Positions 51,231-60,807 of a DNA stretch of 64,000 nucleotides are shown in pieces. The translations under genes and the position numbers were made by a program. The stretch lies in contig NZ_JAPEPC010000001.1 in the NCBI RefSeq assembly GCF_026340465.1, forward strand, positions 868,001 through 932,000. The letters are read 5' to 3'. The stretch's first letter is position 1; each line of letters begins with the position of its first letter. Below the pieces are notes generated by a model. The model ran no database searches and was not told the origin of the DNA. It was given only the letters and a program-made list of their open reading frames with translations. The stretch is from Streptomyces sp. NBC_01306. GTDB lineage: Bacteria > Actinomycetota > Actinomycetes > Streptomycetales > Streptomycetaceae.

Positions 51231-51887
51231 GTGTCCGTTCTCCTTGAGCAGCCCGCAAGCCTGGTCGCCTACCGCCCGAACAAGCCGACGGCCATGGTCG
51301 TCGTGGCCGACCCACGCGTCCGCTCCACCGTCACCCGCCATCTGTGGGCCCTTGGAGTACGTGACGTCATCGAGGCGTCGTCCATCGCGGAGGCGCGTCC
51401 CCGCGTCGGCAAACCACGTGACATCTGCGTGGCCGACGTCCACCTGCCCGACGGTTCCGGGCTGACCCTGCTGTCCGAGACCCGGGCCGCAGGCTGGCCC
51501 AACGGTCTGGCCCTCTCCGCCGCCGACGACATCGGCGCCGTGCGCAACGCCCTCGCGGGCGGCGTCAAGGGCTATGTCGTCACCGGCACCCGCAACAACA
51601 TCGGCCACCCGACCCGGCCCGGCGCCGCACCCATCGGCGCCGCCCGGATGCAGCGCCGCCCCCCGGGCACCCCGAGCCACCCGGGCGGCTACCGCGAGCT
51701 CTCCGGCCGTGAGGTCGAAGTGCTGCGGCTGGTCGCCGAAGGCCAGTCCAACAAGGCCATCGGCGTCTCCATGGGGCTCTCGGCCCTGACCGTCAAGAGC
51801 CACCTCGCCCGCATCGCGCGCAAGCTCGGCACGGGTGACCGGGCCGGGATGGTCGCGGTGGCACTCCGTACCGGAATCATCCACTGA
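51231..51887 (+). CDS. LuxR-family response-regulator-like transcription factor
   Basis: A 218-residue protein with a receiver-like N-terminal domain (AMVVVADPRVRSTVTRHLWA, then RDICVADVHLPDGSGLTLLS, which keeps an Asp at the phosphorylation position) and a C-terminal LuxR/NarL helix-turn-helix (RELSGREVEVLRLVAEGQSN, KAIGVSMGLSALTVKSHLAR). The first acidic pair of a true receiver (DD) is only a single Asp here, so phosphorylation is doubtful. No sensor kinase gene is adjacent: an orphan regulator. The GTG at 51231 has AGGAGG 4 nt upstream. It is followed by a strong terminator and rnd. Confidence 0.9.
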   Translation: MSVLLEQPASLVAYRPNKPTAMVVVADPRVRSTVTRHLWALGVRDVIEASSIAEARPRVGKPRDICVADVHLPDGSGLTLLSETRAAGWPNGLALSAADDIGAVRNALAGGVKGYVVTGTRNNIGHPTRPGAAPIGAARMQRRPPGTPSHPGGYRELSGREVEVLRLVAEGQSNKAIGVSMGLSALTVKSHLARIARKLGTGDRAGMVAVALRTGIIH

Positions 51888-51943
51888 CGTGACCCGTCCG
51901 ACAGGGCCGGCCACGACACGGCACTGACTGGTTTCAGCCCCCT

Positions 51944-51981
51944 CAGCACCCGCCGACGCAGCGTTACGTCGGCGGGTGCTG
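51944..51981 (+). terminator. 15-bp perfect hairpin terminator
   Basis: CAGCACCCGCCGACG (51944-51958) pairs perfectly with CGTCGGCGGGTGCTG (51967-51981) over an 8-nt loop. It lies between the regulator stop (51887) and the rnd start (52006), ending 24 bp before that start, so it may affect both. Confidence 0.75.
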
Positions 51982-52005
51982 TGCGTTCACCGATACCCTT
52001 GACGG

Positions 52006-53289
52006 GTGACCGACGCTCAAGAGACCGCAGCAGAGACAGCACTGCGAACCACTGGGGGCGCTCCCCCGGACGACGTCGAACAGGCGCCGATCCCCTTGCT
52101 GGAGCCCCGCGAGGGCATTCCGCCGGTGGTTGCCACCGATGAAGCACTGGCCGCTGTCGTGGCGGCGTTCGCCGCGGGGACGGGGCCTGTCGCCGTCGAC
52201 GCCGAGCGCGCGTCCGGCTACCGCTACGGACAGCGCGCGTATCTGGTGCAGCTGCGCCGCGAGGGCGCGGGCAGCGCCCTCGTCGATCCGGTGGGCTGCC
52301 CCGACCTCTCCTCGCTCGGCGCGGCCATCTCCGACGCCGAGTGGGTGCTGCACGCCGCGACCCAGGACCTCCCGTGCCTGCGGGAAATAGGCATGATTCC
52401 CACCCGGATCTTCGACACCGAGCTGGCCGGGCGACTGGCCGGCTTCCCGCGGGTCGGCCTCGGCGCGATGGTCGAGAGCGTGCTGGGCTTCACGCTGGAG
52501 AAGGGCCACTCGGCGGTCGACTGGTCGACCCGCCCGCTGCCCGAGCCGTGGCTGCGCTACGCCGCGCTCGACGTGGAGCTGCTGGTCGATCTCCGGGACG
52601 CCCTGGAGGAGGAGCTGGACCGGCAGGGGAAGCTGGGCTGGGCGATGGAGGAGTTCGACGCCATCGCATCGGCACCGCCCGCCCCGCCGCGCAAGGACCC
52701 CTGGCGCCGTACGTCCGGGATGCACAAGGTGCGCAGGCGCCGTCAGATGGCGGTGGTACGGGAGCTGTGGAACACCCGCGACGCGGTGGCGCAGCGGCGG
52801 GACGTCTCCCCCGGGAAGGTCCTCGGGGACGGTGCGATCGTCGAGGCCGCCCTGGGCCTCCCGGTGAATCTCCAGGAGCTCACCGCGCTGCCCGGTTTCG
52901 GCCACCGCATGGGCAAGCGCCAGCTGGAGCAGTGGCAGGCGGCCGTCGACCGGGCCAAGGCGCTCCCCGACACCGCGCTTCCGCAGCCGGGCCAGCAGGT
53001 GGCCGGCCCGCCGCCGCCCCGCGCCTGGGCGGACAAGGACCCGGCGGCCGCCGCCCGGCTCTCCGCGGCGCGCGCGGCCGTGTCGGCCCTCGCCGACGAG
53101 CTGAACATGCCGCAGGAGAATCTGATGACCCCCGACACCGTGCGCCGGGTGTGCTGGGAGCCGCCGCGGGAGCGGACGGTGGAGAAGGTCTCAGCCGTGC
53201 TCGCCGAGCTCGGCGCCCGGAACTGGCAGATCGAGCAGGTCGCTCCGCTGCTGACGGCCGCGGTCCAGGACCCGCCGGGCCAGAACTGA
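52006..53289 (+). CDS. rnd: Ribonuclease D-type exonuclease
   Basis: A 427-residue 3'-5' exoribonuclease. The DEDD residues are visible: PVAVDAERASGYRYGQRAYL (Asp, Glu), WVLHAATQDLPCLREIGMIP (Asp) and WLRYAALDVELLVDLRDALE (Tyr and Asp). Residues about 230-320 form an HRDC domain (MAVVRELWNTRDAVAQRRDV, LPGFGHRMGKRQLEQW). RNase D matures tRNA 3' ends and small RNAs. The GTG at 52006 follows a terminator, with the ribosome site less clear (GACGGG). The gene ends before a strong hairpin. Confidence 0.95.
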   Translation: MTDAQETAAETALRTTGGAPPDDVEQAPIPLLEPREGIPPVVATDEALAAVVAAFAAGTGPVAVDAERASGYRYGQRAYLVQLRREGAGSALVDPVGCPDLSSLGAAISDAEWVLHAATQDLPCLREIGMIPTRIFDTELAGRLAGFPRVGLGAMVESVLGFTLEKGHSAVDWSTRPLPEPWLRYAALDVELLVDLRDALEEELDRQGKLGWAMEEFDAIASAPPAPPRKDPWRRTSGMHKVRRRRQMAVVRELWNTRDAVAQRRDVSPGKVLGDGAIVEAALGLPVNLQELTALPGFGHRMGKRQLEQWQAAVDRAKALPDTALPQPGQQVAGPPPPRAWADKDPAAAARLSAARAAVSALADELNMPQENLMTPDTVRRVCWEPPRERTVEKVSAVLAELGARNWQIEQVAPLLTAAVQDPPGQN

Positions 53290-53293
53290 CATC

Positions 53294-53325
53294 CCGGGTC
53301 TGCGGCAGCCCCGCCGCAGACCCGG
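53294..53325 (+). terminator. 13-bp perfect hairpin after rnd
   Basis: CCGGGTCTGCGGC (53294-53306) pairs perfectly with GCCGCAGACCCGG (53313-53325) over a 6-nt loop, 4 nt after the rnd stop codon. It probably ends rnd transcription before the GH35 gene. Confidence 0.75.
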
Positions 53326-53430
53326 AAAACACCAAGACCGGACCGTATCCAACACGGACCAACAGCTTTAGGCTGTGCGTCGCATCAGATTCTTTCAGCA
53401 TGCCCATGCGACTGAAGGCGCAGGAATGAC

Positions 53431-56400
53431 ATGCACACGCCATTGAACCTGTTGAGACGCCCCCTCACCGCCGCACTCGCCGTGCTGGCGCTCAGCGCCG
53501 GTGCGCTCACCCCGGCCGCGGGGGCGGAGCGGCCCGCACGGGACGCCGCACACCCCGCCGGAGCCAGGGCCGCCACACACCCCACCGCCCACACCGTCGG
53601 GCACAACGACACCGCCCTGACCATCGACGGCAAACCGCTGAACATCTGGTCCGGCGAGTTCCACTACTGGCGGCTGCCCAGCCCCGACGCCTGGCGCGAC
53701 GTCCTGCAGAAGATGAAGGCGGGCGGTTTCAACGCCGCGTCCATCTACTTCGACTGGGACTTCCACTCCCCCGAGCCCGGCGTCTACGACTTCAAGGGGA
53801 TCCGCGACGTCGACAAGCTCCTCGACATCGCCCAGGAAGCGGGCATCTACGTCATCGCCCGCCCCGGCCCGTACATCAACGCGGAGACGGACGGTGGCGG
53901 CTTCCCCGGCTGGCTCACCCAGCAGAAGGGCAAGGCCCGTACGACCGCGCCCGACTATCTGGCGGCGGCCGACGAGTGGCTGTCGAAGATCGACCCCATC
54001 ATCGCCAGGCACCAGCTGACCAACGGCACCGGCTCGGTGATCGCCTACCAGGTCGAGAACGAGTACTACCAGGACACCCCCGACGGCCACGCCTACATCC
54101 AGCACCTGGCGGACAAGGCGCGCACCGACGGCATCACCGTCCCGCTGACCGGCAACCACAACGGCGTCTTCGCCAAGGAACTGGACATCGACGGGCACGA
54201 TTCGTACCCCCAGGGCTTCAACTGCTCAAGTCCGGACAAGTGGAGTGGACTGCCCGATTTCTCCGGTGCGAAGACGGCTGGGCAACCGCTATTTCTGGCC
54301 GAATTCCAGGGCGGTTCGTTCGACCCCTGGGGCGGGCCCGGCTACGACAAGTGCCGGCAGCTGACCGACGGTGACTTCGAAAAGGCCGCGTACGAGAACA
54401 ACATCGCCTCCGGCGCCACCATGCAGAACTTCTACATGGCGTACGGCGGCACCTCCTGGGGCTGGCTGCCCTCACCGAGCGCGGTCTACAGCTCGTACGA
54501 CTACGGCGCGCCGATCCAGGAGGACCGGCAGCTCGGCGAGAAGTACCTGACCGACAAACGGCTGGGCTACCTCGTGCAGTCGCTCGCACCGATGACGAAG
54601 ACCGAGCCGCTGACGGCTGCCGCGCCGGAGAACTCCGCGGTGCAGCGCCGCGACCGGCGCAACCCCGACGACGGGACGACGATCACCGTCGTACGCCACA
54701 AGGACGTCAACGACAAGGCGAAGGACACCACGCATCTGGCGCTCGGCGGCTATCCCTCGGTGCCGCAGGAGCCGGGGACCGCGCTGACCGTCGACGGGCG
54801 CGACTCCAAGCTGCTGGTCTCCGACTACGCCATGGACCACCAGCAGCTGCGGTACTCGACGTCGGAGCTGATGACGCACGGGACCTTCGGACAGCGTGAT
54901 GTGGCGCTGCTGTACGGACGGCACAGCCAGGACGGCGAGACCGTGCTGCGGTACGCCGCGAAGCCGGACGTCAAGGTGACCGGCGGGACGGTGAAGCAGA
55001 GCTGGGACCCGGCCACGGGCGACCTGCGTCTCGACTACCGGCACGACGGGCTCGCGCAGGTGCTGATCACCCCGCCCGGTGCGAAGACGCCGCTGCTGCT
55101 CCTGCTCGCCGACGACGCGACCGCCGACACCTACTGGCGGCTCGACACCCCGCAGGGCCCGGTGCTGGCCGCCGGTCCCGAACTGCTGCGCACCAGTGCG
55201 TACGCGAACGGCGTGCTGAAGCTGACGGGCGACACCGGCAAGGCGTCCCAGCTGAACGTCATCACCGGCGCCCCCGCCACCGCCGTGAGCTGGAACGGGC
55301 ACCCCGCCAAGGGCGCACTGAACACCACAGGCGCCGCGCTCCCCGGGCCGAAGCCGGTCACCCTGCCGACGCTCGGGAAGTGGAAGTTCCAGCGCGAGAC
55401 CCCGGAGGCGCAGCCCGGCTTCGACGACGCCGCCTGGCGGGCCGCCGGCGGGCAGGCGCTTGCGGCCGACGGCTACGGCTTCCACGCGGGCTCCGTCTGG
55501 TACCGGGGGCACTTCTCGGCCACCGGCACGGAGAGCGCCGTACAGGTCAACGCCAGTACGGGGAAGGGCGGTTCGTATCTGGCCTGGCTCAACGGCCACT
55601 ACCTCGGCAGCTCGGACTCCGCCACGCATACCTTCACCGTCCCGCCGGGCACGCTGAAACCCGGCGAGGACAATGTGCTCGCCGTACTGGCCGCCGACAT
55701 GGCGCACGAGCAGGACTGGTCGGCGGACGACGGCCACAAGCAGCCGCGCGGTCTGACATCGGTACGTCTGGTGGGCTCGGCGCGGCAGATCGGCTGGCGG
55801 ATCCAGGGCGCACTCGGCGGCGAGAACCTGGTCGACCCGGTGCGCGGCCCGCTCAACACCGGTGGTCTGTATGGCGAACGCCAGGGCATGCACCTGCCCG
55901 GCTACCCGGACGCCGAGTGGCCGGACGTCTCGCTGCCGGACACCCGCAAGGGCGCACCGGGCGTCTCCTGGTACCGCACGGGCTTCGACCTGCGGCTGCC
56001 GAAGGACCAGGACGTCCCGATGGGGCTGACCTTCTCCGACGACAAGGCGAAGAACTACCGGGCTCTGGTGTACGTCAACGGCTGGATGGTGGGCCTCTAC
56101 ATCAACGACCTGGGGCCGCAGACCAGTTTCCCGGTGCAGCCGGGGATGCTCCGCACCGACGGGCACAACACGGTCGCCATCGCCGTCATCGGTGAGGACA
56201 CCGAGGGCGACGGGCTCGGCAAGGTCTCCCTTGAGCAGTACGGGAACCACACGACGCCGCTGCGGTACGGCGACATCGCGTCGCCGGGGTGGTCGGCCGC
56301 GGTCAACCACGACCCGAAGGCGAGTGCGGATGTACGGATCACCGCGCCGGACACCGTCGGGCGCGGTGGCTCGGGTTCGGTGACCGCCTCCTTCACGCCG

Positions 56401-57087
56401 CGCGCGAAGACCGCGCGCGACGCCGCGCTGGAGCTGCGGCTGCCCGAGGGCTGGAAGGCGGACACGGCGCTGCGACAGTCGCTCGGCGACGTACGGGCCG
56501 GGCGGACGGTGACGCGCAGCTGGCGGGTCACGGCTCCCGAGGGCTCGCAGCCGTGGTCGGCCGTGCTGTCGGCGGCGGCCCGGTACTCGGGTCGTGGCTC
56601 GGCGGCAGCCGCGGTGAGTGTGGCGTCGCCGCCGCCCGCGCCGGGGGCGGGGAAACACGACCTCGCCGCCCTGGACTTCACCGCCACCAACGGATGGGGT
56701 CCGGTGGAGCGCGACACCTCCAACGGCGAGGAGGCCGCAGGGGACGGCAGACCGATGTCCGTCGCGGGCACTGCGTACGCGAAGGGCATCGGGACGAACG
56801 CCGACAGCGACATCACCGCCTATCTGGGCGGGGCCTGCACCCGGTTCACCGCGTCGGCCGGGGTGGACGACGAGACGAACGGCGGCGGCTCGGTGACCTT
56901 CACGGTGCTGGCCGACGGGAAACAGGTCGCCACCACCCCGGTACTCAAGGGGAAGCAGGCGGCCGTGGCGCTCGACGCGGATGTGTCGGGCGCCCAGGTG
57001 GTGGATTTGGTCGTCAAGGACGGCGGGGACGGCAACGGGCTCGACCACGGCGACTGGGGGAACGCTTCGGTGAGCTGTACGGGCTGA
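53431..57087 (+). CDS. Secreted multidomain GH35 beta-galactosidase
   Basis: A 1218-residue exported glycosidase. Signal peptide MHTPLNLLRRPLTAALAVLA ends near AAGAERPA. The GH35 barrel starts at PLNIWSGEFHYWRLPSPDAW and continues with NAASIYFDWDFHSPEPGVYD and ARPGPYINAETDGGGFPGWL. The acid/base Glu lies in VIAYQVENEYYQ at about residue 208 and the nucleophile in LFLAEFQGGSFDPWGGPG at about 290. Beta-sandwich domains fill residues about 370-960. A NEW3-like Ig domain (about 966-1060) precedes a C-terminal NPCBM carbohydrate-binding module (GWGPVERDTSNGEEA to NASVSCTG, about 1076-1218). It should act on galactosides or plant polysaccharide side chains. It is a monocistron with terminators on both sides. 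Confidence 0.95.
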   Translation: MHTPLNLLRRPLTAALAVLALSAGALTPAAGAERPARDAAHPAGARAATHPTAHTVGHNDTALTIDGKPLNIWSGEFHYWRLPSPDAWRDVLQKMKAGGFNAASIYFDWDFHSPEPGVYDFKGIRDVDKLLDIAQEAGIYVIARPGPYINAETDGGGFPGWLTQQKGKARTTAPDYLAAADEWLSKIDPIIARHQLTNGTGSVIAYQVENEYYQDTPDGHAYIQHLADKARTDGITVPLTGNHNGVFAKELDIDGHDSYPQGFNCSSPDKWSGLPDFSGAKTAGQPLFLAEFQGGSFDPWGGPGYDKCRQLTDGDFEKAAYENNIASGATMQNFYMAYGGTSWGWLPSPSAVYSSYDYGAPIQEDRQLGEKYLTDKRLGYLVQSLAPMTKTEPLTAAAPENSAVQRRDRRNPDDGTTITVVRHKDVNDKAKDTTHLALGGYPSVPQEPGTALTVDGRDSKLLVSDYAMDHQQLRYSTSELMTHGTFGQRDVALLYGRHSQDGETVLRYAAKPDVKVTGGTVKQSWDPATGDLRLDYRHDGLAQVLITPPGAKTPLLLLLADDATADTYWRLDTPQGPVLAAGPELLRTSAYANGVLKLTGDTGKASQLNVITGAPATAVSWNGHPAKGALNTTGAALPGPKPVTLPTLGKWKFQRETPEAQPGFDDAAWRAAGGQALAADGYGFHAGSVWYRGHFSATGTESAVQVNASTGKGGSYLAWLNGHYLGSSDSATHTFTVPPGTLKPGEDNVLAVLAADMAHEQDWSADDGHKQPRGLTSVRLVGSARQIGWRIQGALGGENLVDPVRGPLNTGGLYGERQGMHLPGYPDAEWPDVSLPDTRKGAPGVSWYRTGFDLRLPKDQDVPMGLTFSDDKAKNYRALVYVNGWMVGLYINDLGPQTSFPVQPGMLRTDGHNTVAIAVIGEDTEGDGLGKVSLEQYGNHTTPLRYGDIASPGWSAAVNHDPKASADVRITAPDTVGRGGSGSVTASFTPRAKTARDAALELRLPEGWKADTALRQSLGDVRAGRTVTRSWRVTAPEGSQPWSAVLSAAARYSGRGSAAAAVSVASPPPAPGAGKHDLAALDFTATNGWGPVERDTSNGEEAAGDGRPMSVAGTAYAKGIGTNADSDITAYLGGACTRFTASAGVDDETNGGGSVTFTVLADGKQVATTPVLKGKQAAVALDADVSGAQVVDLVVKDGGDGNGLDHGDWGNASVSCTG

Positions 57088-57104
57088 GCGCACCGGCACC
57101 CGGG

Positions 57105-57142
57105 CACGCCGGGCGGGCCCGTTCGCGGGCCCGCCCGGCGTG
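57105..57142 (+). terminator. 17-bp hairpin with TTCG tetraloop
   Basis: CACGCCGGGCGGGCCCG (57105-57121) pairs perfectly with CGGGCCCGCCCGGCGTG (57126-57142), closed by TTCG, an exceptionally stable tetraloop (C-UUCG-G). It starts 18 nt after the GH35 stop and would insulate it from fadA. Confidence 0.8.
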
Positions 57143-57268
57143 TGACCTACGACGCTCCCGGCCCAGGGACTGGGCAGCATGGTTACCCGTGGGTAGCATG
57201 GCCTTGTGCAGCGCGCTCCGGCGCGCCCGCAGCAGCAGTGCCATCCCGCACCCTGGAGGAGAGCCATC

Positions 57269-58498
57269 GTGCCTCGTACCATCCGGGACGTCGTCTTCGT
57301 CGACGGCGTCCGCACCCCGTTCGGCAAGGCGGGCCCGAAGGGCATCTACCACGAGACCCGCGCCGACGATCTCGTCGTGAAGGCGATCCGGGAGCTGCTG
57401 CGCCGCAACCCGGATCTGGACCCCGCGAAGATCGACGAGGTGGCCATCGCGGCGACCACGCAGATCGGCGACCAGGGCCTGACCCTCGGGCGCACCGCGG
57501 GCATTCTGGCCGGGCTGCCGCAGTCGGTGCCCGGCTTCTCCGTCGACCGCATGTGCGCGGGCGCGATGACCGCCGTGACGGCGACCGCCGGCTCGATCGC
57601 CTTCGGCGCGTACGACATCGTCCTCGCGGGCGGTGTCGAGCACATGGGACGCCACCCGATGGGTGAGGGCGTCGACCCCAACCCCCGGTTCGTCTCCGAG
57701 AAGCTGGTCGACGAGTCCGCCCTCTTCATGGGCATGACCGCGGAGAACCTGCACGACCGCTACCCCACGATCACCAAGCAGCGCACGGACGAGTACGCCG
57801 TGCGCTCGCAGGAGAAGGCCGCCAAGGCGTACGCCAACGGCAAGATCCAGCAGGACCTGGTGCCCGTGTCGGTGCGCAGGACCAACCCGGAGGCCGGGGA
57901 GACCGGCTGGGGTCTGGCGACCGCCGACGAGCCGATGCGTCCCGGCACCAGCATGGAGTCGCTCGCCGGCCTCAAGACGCCGTTCCGGGCGCACGGCCGG
58001 GTCACCGCGGGCAACGCCGCAGGGCTCAACGACGGCGCCACCGCCTCGCTGCTCGCGTCCGAGGAGACCGCGCGCGAGCTCGGGCTGCCGGTCAAGATGC
58101 GCCTGGTGTCCTACGCGTACGCGGGCGTCGAGCCGGAGGTCATGGGCTACGGCCCGATCCCGTCGACCGAGAAGGCCCTCGCCAAGGCGGGTCTCTCCAT
58201 CGACGACATCGGCCTCTTCGAGATCAACGAGGCCTTCGCCGTCCAGGTGCTCGCGTTCCTGGAGCACTACGGCATCGCCGACGACGACGCGCGCGTCAAC
58301 CAGTACGGCGGCGCCATCGCCTTCGGCCACCCCCTCGCCTCGTCCGGTGTGCGTCTGATGACGCAGCTGGCGCGGCAGTTCGAGGAGCAGCCGCAGGTCC
58401 GCTACGGCCTGACCACGATGTGTGTCGGCTTCGGCATGGGTGCCTCGGTCATCTGGGAGAACCCTCACTTCGACACCACTGCCGGAGGCACCAAGTGA
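57269..58498 (+). CDS. fadA: Acetyl-CoA acyltransferase (thiolase, FadA type)
   Basis: A 409-residue degradative thiolase. The nucleophile Cys is in FSVDRMCAGAMTAVTA near residue 90, the catalytic His lies in AIAFGHPLASSGVR, and the second Cys in LTTMCVGFGMGAS. FEINEAFAVQVLAFLEHYG is the conserved N-E-A-F segment. GTG 57269 has GGAGGAGA 6 nt upstream. GTGA overlap with fadB at 58495 couples the two genes, as expected of the alpha2-beta2 fatty acid oxidation complex. The upstream interval of about 125 bp contains no further gene. Confidence 0.97.
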   Translation: MPRTIRDVVFVDGVRTPFGKAGPKGIYHETRADDLVVKAIRELLRRNPDLDPAKIDEVAIAATTQIGDQGLTLGRTAGILAGLPQSVPGFSVDRMCAGAMTAVTATAGSIAFGAYDIVLAGGVEHMGRHPMGEGVDPNPRFVSEKLVDESALFMGMTAENLHDRYPTITKQRTDEYAVRSQEKAAKAYANGKIQQDLVPVSVRRTNPEAGETGWGLATADEPMRPGTSMESLAGLKTPFRAHGRVTAGNAAGLNDGATASLLASEETARELGLPVKMRLVSYAYAGVEPEVMGYGPIPSTEKALAKAGLSIDDIGLFEINEAFAVQVLAFLEHYGIADDDARVNQYGGAIAFGHPLASSGVRLMTQLARQFEEQPQVRYGLTTMCVGFGMGASVIWENPHFDTTAGGTK

Positions 58499-60627
58499 GC
58501 ACCACCACCTCCGATCTCCTGAAGGGCGCGGCCGAGCTGTTCCCCGGCGAGGTCGTCACACAGGCGCACGTACGCCACCTCGAACTGCCGGGCGGCGCGG
58601 GCAGGTTCGCGCTGATCACGCTCGACAACGGCCTGGACCACACCAAGCCGACCACCTTCGGCCCGCAGTCGCTGGCGAACCTCGACGCCGCCATCGATCA
58701 GGTCGAGAAGGAGGCCGCCGAGGGCACGGTCGTCGGTGTAGGAATCACCGGCAAGCCGTTCATCTTCGCGGTCGGCGCCGACCTCAAGGGCGTCGAGCTG
58801 CTGAAGAACCACTCGGACGCGCTCGCCATCGGCAAGGGCGGCCACGACGTCTTCAAGCGGCTGTCCACGCTGGCCGTCCCCACCTTCGCGTACTACAACG
58901 GCGCCGCGATGGGCGGTGGCGTCGAGGTCGGTCTGCACTGCGCGTACCGCACGGTGACCAAGTCGCTGCCCGCCTTCGCGCTCCCCGAGGTCTTCCTCGG
59001 CCTGGTACCGGGCTGGGGCGGCTGCGCGCTGCTCCCCAACCTGATCGGCGCGGACCGCGCGGTCTCGGTCATCATCGAGAACTCGCTGAACCAGAACCGT
59101 CAGTTGAAGGGCAAGCAGGTCTACGAGCTGGGGATCGCCGACGCGATCTTCGAGGGCGCGGACTTCCTGGAGCAGTCGCTGATCTGGACCTCCGCCGTCC
59201 TGCGCGGCGAGATCGAGGTCGTACGCCCGGAGATCGACCGCGGCGACGCCTGGGACGCTGCGGTCGCGCGCGGCCGGGCCATCGCCGACTCGAAGGTGCA
59301 CGGCGCGGCCCCGGCCGCCTACCGCGCGCTGGACATCATCGCCGCCGCCAAGGACGGCGACCTGGACCGGGGCTTCGACTCCGAGGACCAGGCGCTGGCC
59401 GACCTGATCATGGGCGGCGAACTCCGCAGCGGGATCTACGCGTTCAACCTGGTCCAGAAGCGTGCCAAGCGCCCGGCCGGCGCCCCGGACAAGAACCTGG
59501 CGCGCCCGGTCACCAAGGTCGGCGTCGTCGGCGCCGGTCTGATGGCCTCGCAGCTGGCGCTGCTCTTCCTGCGCCGCCTCGAAGTGCCGGTGGTGCTCAC
59601 CGACATCGACCAGGAGCGCGTCGACAAGGGTGTGGGCTATGTGCACGCCGAGATCGACAAGCTGCTGCTGAAGTCCCGTATCAACCAGGACAAGGCCAAC
59701 CGCCTCAAGGCTCTGGTGAGCGGTGTGCTCGACAAGGCCGAGGGCTTCGCGGACGCCGACTTCATCATCGAGGCGGTCTTCGAGGAGATCGGCGTCAAGC
59801 AGCAGGTGTTCGCGGAGGTCGAGGCGGTCGCCCCGGCGCACGCGATCCTCGCCACCAACACCTCCTCGCTGTCGGTCTCCGAGATGGCGTCGAAGCTGAA
59901 GCACCCCGAGCGGGTCGTCGGCTTCCACTTCTTCAACCCGGTCGCGATCCTGCCGCTCCTGGAGATCGTGCGCGGCGAGCAGACCGACGACGCCTCGCTG
60001 GCCACGGCGTTCGGCGTGGCGCGGAAGCTGAAGAAGACCGCGGTCCTGGTGAAGGACGCCCCGGCATTTGTCGTCAACCGCATCCTCACCCGCTTCATGG
60101 GCGAGATCCAGAACGTCATCGACGAGGGCACCCCCGTCGAGGTCGCCGAGAAGGCCGTGGAGCCGCTCGGTCTCCCGATGTCCCCGCTGGTCCTGCTCGA
60201 ACTGGTCGGCCCGGCCATCGGTCTGCATGTCTCGGAGACGCTGCACCGCGCCTTCCCCGAGCGCTTCACCGTCTCGGAGAACCTGGCCGCCGTCGTCAAG
60301 GCGGGCAAGCGCGGCTTCTACGTCTACGAGTCGGGCACGCCCGAGCTGGACCCGGAGGTCGCCGCTCTCCTCAAGCAGGGCACGTCGGTGCTCTCCGCCG
60401 AGCAGACCCGGGACCGTGTCCTGGACGCGGTGGCGCAGGAGATCGGTCTGATGCTGAACGAGGGTGTCGTGGCCGAGGCCCAGGACATCGACCTCTGCCT
60501 GATCACCGGCGCCGGCTGGCCCTTCCACCTCGGCGGCATCACGCCGTACCTGGACCGTGAGGGTGTGTCGCAGCGGGTGAACGGCAAGCCGTTCCTCGCG
60601 CAGGGTGTGGCGAGCGTTCCGGCCTGA
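58495..60627 (+). CDS. fadB: Multifunctional fatty-acid oxidation protein (FadB type)
   Basis: A 710-residue fusion of enoyl-CoA hydratase and 3-hydroxyacyl-CoA dehydrogenase. The N-terminal hydratase shows FIFAVGADLKGVELLKN and AAMGGGVEVGLHCAYRTV with the Glu-rich oxyanion loop (FALPEVFLGLVPGWGGC). The dehydrogenase half begins at KVGVVGAGLMASQLALLF, has ATNTSSLSVSEMASKLKHPE, VGFHFFNPVAILPLLEIVRG with the catalytic His, and KDAPAFVVNRILTRFM. It should act on chain-shortening rounds together with FadA. The start is GTG 58495 (coupled). A hairpin follows the gene. Confidence 0.97.
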   Translation: MSTTTSDLLKGAAELFPGEVVTQAHVRHLELPGGAGRFALITLDNGLDHTKPTTFGPQSLANLDAAIDQVEKEAAEGTVVGVGITGKPFIFAVGADLKGVELLKNHSDALAIGKGGHDVFKRLSTLAVPTFAYYNGAAMGGGVEVGLHCAYRTVTKSLPAFALPEVFLGLVPGWGGCALLPNLIGADRAVSVIIENSLNQNRQLKGKQVYELGIADAIFEGADFLEQSLIWTSAVLRGEIEVVRPEIDRGDAWDAAVARGRAIADSKVHGAAPAAYRALDIIAAAKDGDLDRGFDSEDQALADLIMGGELRSGIYAFNLVQKRAKRPAGAPDKNLARPVTKVGVVGAGLMASQLALLFLRRLEVPVVLTDIDQERVDKGVGYVHAEIDKLLLKSRINQDKANRLKALVSGVLDKAEGFADADFIIEAVFEEIGVKQQVFAEVEAVAPAHAILATNTSSLSVSEMASKLKHPERVVGFHFFNPVAILPLLEIVRGEQTDDASLATAFGVARKLKKTAVLVKDAPAFVVNRILTRFMGEIQNVIDEGTPVEVAEKAVEPLGLPMSPLVLLELVGPAIGLHVSETLHRAFPERFTVSENLAAVVKAGKRGFYVYESGTPELDPEVAALLKQGTSVLSAEQTRDRVLDAVAQEIGLMLNEGVVAEAQDIDLCLITGAGWPFHLGGITPYLDREGVSQRVNGKPFLAQGVASVPA

Positions 60628-60660
60628 CCCGCGGGCTCCCGCAGTCCGGAGCCCCTTCGT

Positions 60661-60699
60661 GCGAGTGCCCGTCCCGGTCGTCCCGGGGCGGGCACTCGC
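60661..60699 (+). terminator. Hairpin after fadB
   Basis: GCGAGTGCCCG (60661-60671) pairs with CGGGCACTCGC (60689-60699), with an inner CCCGG/CCGGG pairing in the 17-nt loop. It starts 33 nt after the fadB stop. Confidence 0.65.
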
Positions 60700-60807
60700 C
60701 GTTGAGGGCCCGCGGTCGTGGTGTGACAAAATGACCTTTCCCCGGGTTCGTGGGGGTGGGGAGTCGAGTACCTGCCGGTCGGCGGACGCTGGGGAGCAAT
60801 TCGGTTC

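Noticed and set aside
58465-60729. 754-codon open frame on the minus strand over fadB
   Set aside because: It is antisense to a fully motif-supported FadB and shows low-complexity Arg/Asp/Leu/Val composition typical of shadows.
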